A stretch of 9,899 bases of DNA from Candidatus Woesebacteria bacterium. Its GTDB lineage: Bacteria; Patescibacteriota; Microgenomatia; UBA1406; GWC2-37-13. Made by a program: the position numbers and the translations under genes. The stretch is taken from positions 1 to 9,899 of the forward strand of contig JAGOLU010000027.1 of NCBI GenBank assembly GCA_017993865.1, read 5' to 3'. This document shows, piece by piece, positions 5,195 to 9,899 of this stretch. Under the pieces are notes generated by a model. That model saw only the letters and a list, made by a program, of their open reading frames with translations. It searched no databases and was not told the DNA's origin. Within the stretch, counting starts at the first letter, position 1. Every line of letters starts with the position of its first letter.

Positions 5195-6247
5195 ATGGTT
5201 GCAAAACCAGAAACATTTCTTGTAACAGGTGCATATGGATTTGTAGGTCAACGCCTGTGCCAAACACTTCTTAAGGAAGGAGAGGTTGTTGGTTTCGGAA
5301 GAGTTCCTTCAGATCCAGGTAAACTAGAATCTCTTAGCAGGATAGGGAGGGATAGACGTTTTCATCATTATGCAGGTGACCTACGTAGCTTTGGAGATCT
5401 AAGTGCCGCGTTTCAGCAATATAAACCCGATGTAGTTATCCACCTTGGAGCTATGGCAAGGGTCCTTCCAGATGATCCAGAACACCGGATGTTGCGTGAG
5501 GTCAATGTTGGTGGCACTCGGAACCTGGTGAGAGCCATTCAAGATTCTACTTCGAGCCACCTACCCATGATTTTCGCCTCCACCGTCCGTGTATATGATG
5601 CACACACAGGACCAGTAGATGGAACTACTCCTATTGATCCGGATAAAATTGGGCCTTATGCAAGAAGCAAACACGACGCAGAAGGGATTGTGATAGATTG
5701 CGGAGGAAATGTGGCACGTTTACCAAATGGCTACGGTCCTGGGCAAAGAGTCGGAAGTGGCATAGTTCCAAACCATATTGATGCAACATTGCGTGGCGAG
5801 CACCCAGAAGTCCATGGGTCAGGTAATCAACGGATTGACCTTACCTATATCGACGATTTTGTGCGTGCAATCCTAGCAAGTATGCGTGGGCAACAGGGGA
5901 CAGTGTATGCAGTTGGCTCTGGAAATTCTCTTACCGTGCGAGATGCCGCTCATGCGATACAAACCGCGTGTGGGAGGGGTCTTGACAATATCAAGACAGT
6001 CCCACTCCCAACAGGAGCAGTCGAGGGAGGAATCTATTGGGTAGATCCGTCCGAAATGCACAAGCTTGGGTGGGAGCCTATGACGAGCTTACACGATGGT
6101 TTGGGGGAAACGGTACAGTGGCATCGGGCGCGACTAGGCGGTGATCCTCAGAGGAGATATTCCGTACAACAAAGTTTACCCTTGCCTCTTCCGCTTGTAT
6201 TTCCTACTCCAACAACTTCTCCTCAGGTCCCGCTTGGTGCGGCGTAA
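5195..6247 (+). CDS. NAD(P)-dependent epimerase/dehydratase (extended SDR family)
   Basis: The 350-aa product has a Rossmann N-terminus TGAYGFVGQ with the GxxGxxG motif at 12-18, an acidic residue in YAGDL (D62), VVIHLGAMA (80-88), NVGGTRNL (104-111), ASTVRVYD (128-135) and the catalytic YxxxK as YARSK (Y155, K159). These are the marks of cytoplasmic enzymes that epimerise, dehydrate or reduce nucleotide sugars such as UDP-glucose or GDP-mannose. The substrate cannot be told from sequence. ATG 5195 was chosen because the Rossmann strand follows at once; the in-frame TTG at 5174 would put extra residues inside the leader hairpin. The last 32 or so residues are unusual: a low-complexity, proline-rich tail (SLPLPLPLVFPTPTTSP) after the normal SDR end (GETVQWHRA). 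The gene has its own promoter and no sugar-pathway neighbours, which is atypical for such enzymes. The fold is certain, the specific role is not. Confidence 0.9.
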   Translation: MVAKPETFLVTGAYGFVGQRLCQTLLKEGEVVGFGRVPSDPGKLESLSRIGRDRRFHHYAGDLRSFGDLSAAFQQYKPDVVIHLGAMARVLPDDPEHRMLREVNVGGTRNLVRAIQDSTSSHLPMIFASTVRVYDAHTGPVDGTTPIDPDKIGPYARSKHDAEGIVIDCGGNVARLPNGYGPGQRVGSGIVPNHIDATLRGEHPEVHGSGNQRIDLTYIDDFVRAILASMRGQQGTVYAVGSGNSLTVRDAAHAIQTACGRGLDNIKTVPLPTGAVEGGIYWVDPSEMHKLGWEPMTSLHDGLGETVQWHRARLGGDPQRRYSVQQSLPLPLPLVFPTPTTSPQVPLGAA

Positions 6248-6279
6248 TGGGTTACTGCGGTCATAAATATATATACGAG

Positions 6280-6285
6280 TATAAT
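6280..6285 (+). promoter_or_regulatory. -10 element of hflX, near-leaderless
   Basis: A perfect TATAAT lies 11 bases before ATG 6297, predicting a leader of about 4 to 5 bases. No good -35 is found at 16 to 19 bp. The 49-base gap from the epimerase stop makes a separate promoter plausible. Confidence 0.5.
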
Positions 6286-6296
6286 ATGCTCACCCT

Positions 6297-7457
6297 ATGT
6301 CTATTCCACGCTTCATCGTCATCGATGTCGTACTACCACACACGCGCCCCGAAGAAAGCCAAAAACGATTGGATGAGACCATACAGCTCATCCACACGCT
6401 TACTGGAGGGAAAGGTGTTATTAGTCATATTGTTCAACAACGAATCCATCCTGACCAGACAACCTATGTCGGCAAAGGTAAGGTAGAGGAACTGTTTGAA
6501 CTCGTTAAGAAAGAAAGTGTCGATACGCTCATCCTCAACGATATTGTAAGTGCAAACCAAGTCTACAACCTCAAAATGGCGCTGTGGAAGGCAGACCCTG
6601 AAATCGCCGTGTGGGATAGAGTAGACCTTATTCTCAAGATATTTCAAAAACATGCAAAGACCGCAGAAGGTAAACTCCAAATCGAGCTTGCCGCCATGCA
6701 GCACATGGGCCCACGCATTTTTGGGATGGGGATGATTATGTCGAGACAGGGTGGAGGAGTGGGTACGCGGGGGATTGGGGAGACCAACACCGAGCGAATG
6801 AAACGTCACTGGCGCGACGCCATGCGAGAAGTACGGCTGAAGCTTGAGAAATTCCAGAAGAATCAACAAACGCGCATCGACAAACGTCAAGAACAAGGGG
6901 TAAAAACCGTCGCGATCGTCGGCTACACCAATGCCGGCAAAACCACGCTCTTTAATGCGCTCACGGGTAAGGCAAAACTGGAGAAAAACGTGCTCTTTGC
7001 GACGCTCGACAGCTCGACAGGGTATTTGCAGTACAAAAACAAGAGACCTCAACTAGATGGTCAAAATATGGGTGAATACACTGCATACGTTGCACCAGTA
7101 CCCATACTCGTTTCTGACACAATCGGCTTTATCAAGAATCTCCCTCCCAAGCTGGTACAAGCATTTCGTTCGACTCTGCTTGAGACAGTGAACGCAGATC
7201 TTTTGGTACACGTAGTAGATGCATCAGACCCTGATATTGAAGAGAAGATCGAGACAGTACAACGTACGCTTCACGACCTCAAGGTAGAGGACAAGCCAAC
7301 AATCATGGTGCTCAACAAATTCGACCTTCCACCAGCCACCGATATTCAAAAAATTAAAGATATCATGCAGGTGTATGCACCCGTGTGCGTTTCGGCAAAG
7401 GAGCCGGAATCTGCAGGAGAACTCACTCAAAGGATTGTCGAATCCTTACAGAAGTAA
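6297..7457 (+). CDS. hflX: GTPase HflX
   Basis: HflX is a translational GTPase that binds the 50S subunit and splits or rescues stalled ribosomes in the cytoplasm. The 386-aa product has the HflX N-terminal domain (TYVGKGKVEEL, 56-66; ILNDIVSANQVYNL, 79-92; VWDRVDLILKIFQKHA), the glycine-rich linker SRQGGGVGTRGIGETNTE (149-166), a helical stretch rich in K/R/Q, and the G domain: G1 GYTNAGKT (209-216), FATLD (234-238), G3 DTIGF (274-278), G4 NKFD (340-343) and G5 VSAKE (365-369). It is full length. ATG 6297 (MSIPRF) follows a TATAAT by 11 bases. The stretch between FATLD and DTIGF is about 14 residues longer than I expect for the family. The gene ends 28 bases before metG. Confidence 0.96.
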   Translation: MSIPRFIVIDVVLPHTRPEESQKRLDETIQLIHTLTGGKGVISHIVQQRIHPDQTTYVGKGKVEELFELVKKESVDTLILNDIVSANQVYNLKMALWKADPEIAVWDRVDLILKIFQKHAKTAEGKLQIELAAMQHMGPRIFGMGMIMSRQGGGVGTRGIGETNTERMKRHWRDAMREVRLKLEKFQKNQQTRIDKRQEQGVKTVAIVGYTNAGKTTLFNALTGKAKLEKNVLFATLDSSTGYLQYKNKRPQLDGQNMGEYTAYVAPVPILVSDTIGFIKNLPPKLVQAFRSTLLETVNADLLVHVVDASDPDIEEKIETVQRTLHDLKVEDKPTIMVLNKFDLPPATDIQKIKDIMQVYAPVCVSAKEPESAGELTQRIVESLQK

Positions 7458-7466
7458 ATTGCTGAG

Positions 7467-7485
7467 GTGGTATACTTTCTACCAC
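7467..7485. promoter_or_regulatory. metG promoter -10 within an operator-like dyad
   Basis: GTGGTA (7467-7472), 7 bases, TACCAC (7480-7485) is a perfect 6-bp inverted repeat that ends at the base before the metG ATG. It encloses an extended -10, TGG-TATACT (7468-7476), 9 bases from the ATG. A weak -35 candidate is TTACAG (7446-7451, 19 bp). If transcription starts at about 7483 the mRNA is near-leaderless and the dyad acts only as DNA. Confidence 0.4.
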
Positions 7486-8895
7486 ATGTCGACATTCCTC
7501 TCCACCTCCATTCCTTACGTCAACGCCAGACCACATATTGGCTTCGCATTTGAGTGTGTGCAGACAGACGTCCTTGCTCGACTGTTCCGACAGGTCGGTG
7601 AAGATGTGTACTTCACCACCGGTTCGGACGAAAATGCACTCAAAAACATCGAGTCAGCGGAGAAGGCAGGAAAGCCAGTACAGGAATTCGTTGATGATAA
7701 TGCGAGAGTGTTTTTGGAGCTTTGTGAGAGCCTGAACATAAGTAATGACACTTTCATTCGCACCTCATCGCCCGCACACATGCTCGGTGCTCAACAATTG
7801 TGGACGCGTAGTGCCAAAGACATCTACCAGAAAACATATTCCGGTTTGTATTGTGTGGGATGTGAGACATTTTATGAAGATGGTGAATTCCCCGACAACA
7901 TTTGTCCAAACCACAACCGCAAACTTGAGCTCGTAGAAGAGGAAAACTACTTTTTTGCGCTTTCTCGCTATCAGACTCAGGTTGAACAACTTCTCGCACA
8001 AGACAAACTTACCATTTTCCCCGCATACCGAAAAGACGAGCTCCTGAACTTTGTGCGCAAGGGTCTGCAGGATTTCTCGATTTCACGACCCACTAGGCGT
8101 ATGAAAGGGTGGGGAGTGCCCGTACCAGGTGACGACAGTCAACGGATGTATGTTTGGTATGACGCGCTTTCTAACTATATTACTGCGCTCGGCTTTGGAA
8201 GTGATGACGAATCTCGATATGAAAAATACTGGGTGAATGCGGAGAGACGTGTTCACGTCATAGGCAAAGATATCATTAAATTCCACGGGATTTATTGGCC
8301 CGCCATGCTTATGTCGGCAGGGCTCCCTCTCCCGACACATCTTTTCACCCATGGGTTTATCACGGTTGACGGGCAAAAGATGAGTAAAACTATTGGTAAT
8401 GTTATTGATCCATTCGAGCTTGTCAAAAAATATGGTCTTGCAGCAACACGCTACTATTTGGCGCGCGAAGTTCCCGTGCATGATGATGGAGATTATAGTG
8501 ATCACCGCATGCGACAGCTCTATACTGCCGATCTGGCGAATGAGCTAGGGAACCTTTTGAGCCGTTCAATTGCCATTGCTGCAAAAGATGGAATTACAAT
8601 GGGACCACAAGAAGCATCACGAACGACGGGGGATCAACCCGCTTTTGCATATCAAGCTATCCTCACTAACATCTGGACACAGGTAAAAGAAATAAACAAA
8701 TCGCTCAATGAGTTCGAACCATGGAGCATGGATACTGACTCACGAGCTTCATTCATGAAAGAAACCCTTGCTAAGCTCCATCAGATCGGGCTCGCCCTCG
8801 AACCATTCCTCCCCGCTACAGCAGAAATGATATTACAACGAACCCAAGGGAAGATAGAGAAAATTGCACCGCTTTTTCCGAGGATCGAGATCTAA
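7486..8895 (+). CDS. metG: Methionine-tRNA ligase (MetRS)
   Basis: MetRS charges tRNA(Met), including the initiator, with methionine in the cytoplasm. The 469-aa product has the class I signatures PHIGF (HIGH position, 16-20) and KMSKT (298-302), one metal knuckle (C123, C126, C140, H143), WYDALSNYITALGF (224-237) and the helical anticodon-binding domain from about residue 340. Two signatures differ from the classic form: the second His of HIGH is Phe, and the usual DEHG is SDEN (48-50 region). The C-terminal oligonucleotide-binding domain found in many bacterial enzymes is absent; the protein ends after the anticodon domain. ATG 7486 was chosen over an upstream in-frame start inside hflX since the family begins right at this strand (FLSTSIPYVNA) and a -10 lies 9 bases before it. 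trmH follows after 7 bases, most likely in the same transcript. Confidence 0.96.
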   Translation: MSTFLSTSIPYVNARPHIGFAFECVQTDVLARLFRQVGEDVYFTTGSDENALKNIESAEKAGKPVQEFVDDNARVFLELCESLNISNDTFIRTSSPAHMLGAQQLWTRSAKDIYQKTYSGLYCVGCETFYEDGEFPDNICPNHNRKLELVEEENYFFALSRYQTQVEQLLAQDKLTIFPAYRKDELLNFVRKGLQDFSISRPTRRMKGWGVPVPGDDSQRMYVWYDALSNYITALGFGSDDESRYEKYWVNAERRVHVIGKDIIKFHGIYWPAMLMSAGLPLPTHLFTHGFITVDGQKMSKTIGNVIDPFELVKKYGLAATRYYLAREVPVHDDGDYSDHRMRQLYTADLANELGNLLSRSIAIAAKDGITMGPQEASRTTGDQPAFAYQAILTNIWTQVKEINKSLNEFEPWSMDTDSRASFMKETLAKLHQIGLALEPFLPATAEMILQRTQGKIEKIAPLFPRIEI

Positions 8896-8902
8896 CTTAA
8901 CA

Positions 8903-9490
8903 ATGCCTACCCTTAAACGAGCAGAAAAAATCAAGCAAGTCCTCAATAGTCGTCAGCAGGGTATTGTCGTACTCGAAGATATTCATGACCCGCATAACGC
9001 TGCAGCAGTTCTGCGCAGCATGGATGCATTCGGTTTCCAAACCGCATACTTCGTTTTTGAAAAAGAAAAATCATACAACCCCAAGCGTGTCGGGAAATTG
9101 AGCTCTGCATCTGCCAACAAATGGCTTACGATCGAAAAATTTACCTCGACTAAAGATTGCTACGATAGGCTAAAGTTAGAAGGATATACTATTTTCGCCA
9201 CCACCCTAAGCTCGAAGCAGCCACTCAATGTCTACGACTCATTACCCACACTCGGACCCAAGATCGCACTGGTGTTTGGGAACGAGCATGCGGGTATTTC
9301 CGATTACGCCACAGCCAACGCAGATCATCATCTCTACGTACCAATGCAGGGGTTTGTGCAGTCCTTTAATATCTCTGTGTCGGCTGCACTCGTACTTGGC
9401 GAGATTACTCGTAAACGGATGGAGCAGGGTAAGGAGAAATACCTGCTTACCGAAAGCGAAAGGGGAGAGCTTGCTTCACGCTGGCACTAG
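8903..9490 (+). CDS. trmH: tRNA/rRNA 2'-O-methyltransferase, TrmH (SpoU) family
   Basis: SPOUT enzymes of this family transfer a methyl group from SAM to a ribose 2'-OH; the closest match I recall is TrmH, which makes Gm18 in tRNA. The 195-aa product carries all three SpoU motifs: DPHNAAAVLRSMDAFGF (29-45, with N32 and R38), LVFGNEHAGIS (123-133) and VPMQGFVQSFNISVSAA (146-162), which together form the trefoil-knot SAM site. The N-terminus (RAEKIKQVLNSRQQGIVVLEDI) and the SSASANKWL stretch also fit TrmH better than RlmB or TrmL. The length is close to family norm. ATG 8903 was chosen over a start inside metG. It follows metG by 7 bases without a good Shine-Dalgarno, and its TAG shares the sequence CTAG with the stop of the convergent phosphofructokinase gene. 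RlmB-type rRNA specificity is the main alternative. Confidence 0.9.
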   Translation: MPTLKRAEKIKQVLNSRQQGIVVLEDIHDPHNAAAVLRSMDAFGFQTAYFVFEKEKSYNPKRVGKLSSASANKWLTIEKFTSTKDCYDRLKLEGYTIFATTLSSKQPLNVYDSLPTLGPKIALVFGNEHAGISDYATANADHHLYVPMQGFVQSFNISVSAALVLGEITRKRMEQGKEKYLLTESERGELASRWH

Positions 9491-9899
9491 TTGACATACA
9501 CCCCAAGGCTCTGTGCCGCCTTATAGATGGGGTCTTCTCTTGTGACATATTTCACAACGTTGATGTCTTTTGTAAGTGGCACAGTAGTGACATTTCCGCC
9601 CCGCAAACTCACTACCTGACCAAACTTGCCTTGTTCGTACGCCTCAATAGCAGCGATTCCATAACGCCTCGCCAAGATGCGATCTTCAGCATTTGGGCCA
9701 CCACCACGCTGAGTATGCCCAAGTATGACGTTGCGTAGCTCGAACATTCCTGGGTATTGGCGCTCAATCATGTGCATGAGTTTATATGAGGATCCAACCA
9801 TCTGATTTTCGGCAGAAGTCTCGTTTTGACCCTGCGTTGTTTTTATTTTCAAACTTAATCCTTCTGCAACGGCAACCACTGCGGAGCCATGGGTGCGCA
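9487..9899 (-). CDS. pfkA: 6-phosphofructokinase, C-terminal part
   Basis: The gene runs off the right edge; the visible frame starts RTHGSAVVAVAEG and ends GVYVN at the TAG at 9489-9487. Family motifs are the VVAVAEG strand, MFELRNVILGHTQRGGGPNAEDR, in which the His and Arg of GHxQRGG bind the phosphate of fructose 6-phosphate, and the following helix with ARRYGIAAIEAYEQGKFG. Phosphofructokinase makes fructose 1,6-bisphosphate in glycolysis. The N-terminal half, with the glycine-rich nucleotide loop that separates ATP- from PPi-dependent enzymes, is outside the window, so the phosphate donor cannot be told. The segment between AEG and ELRNVILGH is normal in length for the short bacterial form. 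It overlaps trmH by 4 bases, tail to tail. Confidence 0.92.
   Translation of the reverse strand, partial: RTHGSAVVAVAEGLSLKIKTTQGQNETSAENQMVGSSYKLMHMIERQYPGMFELRNVILGHTQRGGGPNAEDRILARRYGIAAIEAYEQGKFGQVVSLRGGNVTTVPLTKDINVVKYVTREDPIYKAAQSLGVYVN

Noticed and set aside
6247..6486. Open frame beginning at TAATG right after the epimerase stop, as if translationally coupled
   Set aside because: It overlaps the first part of hflX in another frame, has no family resemblance, and hflX has the clear homology and a -10 before its own ATG.
6333..7052. 239-codon open frame antisense to hflX
   Set aside because: It lies wholly opposite a certain gene and its composition is that of a reverse-complement shadow; no start signals seen.
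8083..8505. 140-codon open frame antisense to metG
   Set aside because: Antisense shadow of conserved MetRS sequence, including the KMSKT region.

Overview
The window looks like a piece of a compact bacterial chromosome, most likely from a Patescibacteria/CPR (Parcubacteria-like) genome. I infer this from the combination of a VKOR-family protein, RarA, a short MetRS with HIGF and DEN signature variants, many starts without Shine-Dalgarno sequences, overlapping genes and several orphan small proteins. No marker gene that would fix the lineage is present. TAA, TAG and TGA all act as stops, so UGA is not reassigned here. I found no rRNA, tRNA, CRISPR array, transposase or phage gene.

Layout from left to right: the C-terminal end of a membrane VKOR-family protein (+); an unrecognised 364-aa protein with a weak resemblance to kinase-like folds (-), divergent from rarA (+); two overlapping orphan small genes (-) downstream of a good sigma70-like promoter; an FTR1-like iron permease (-); a broken two-gene unit (-), consisting of a Nudix hydrolase and an unknown small gene, each apparently interrupted by a one-base frameshift; an SDR-type NAD-dependent epimerase/dehydratase (+) with its own promoter and a possible structured leader; then hflX, metG and trmH (+), and the C-terminal part of a 6-phosphofructokinase (-) that meets trmH at a shared CTAG.

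The genes serve mostly separate housekeeping roles: replication-fork recombination (RarA), ribosome rescue/GTPase (HflX), methionyl-tRNA synthesis (MetG), tRNA methylation (TrmH), glycolysis (Pfk), metal uptake (FTR1), extracytoplasmic disulfide formation (VKOR) and nucleotide-sugar chemistry (epimerase). metG and trmH are 7 bases apart and probably co-transcribed.

The clearest window-wide pattern is regulatory. Six or seven genes have a -10-like hexamer only 6 to 11 bases before the start codon and no Shine-Dalgarno sequence, which predicts leaderless or near-leaderless mRNAs and decides several start codons. The one strong Shine-Dalgarno (AGGAGG) precedes an internal, overlapping cistron. 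I did not find a convincing new multi-gene system. The most unusual items are the orphan 364-aa protein with its operator-like divergent promoter, the overlapping orphan gene pair, and the doubly frameshifted Nudix unit.
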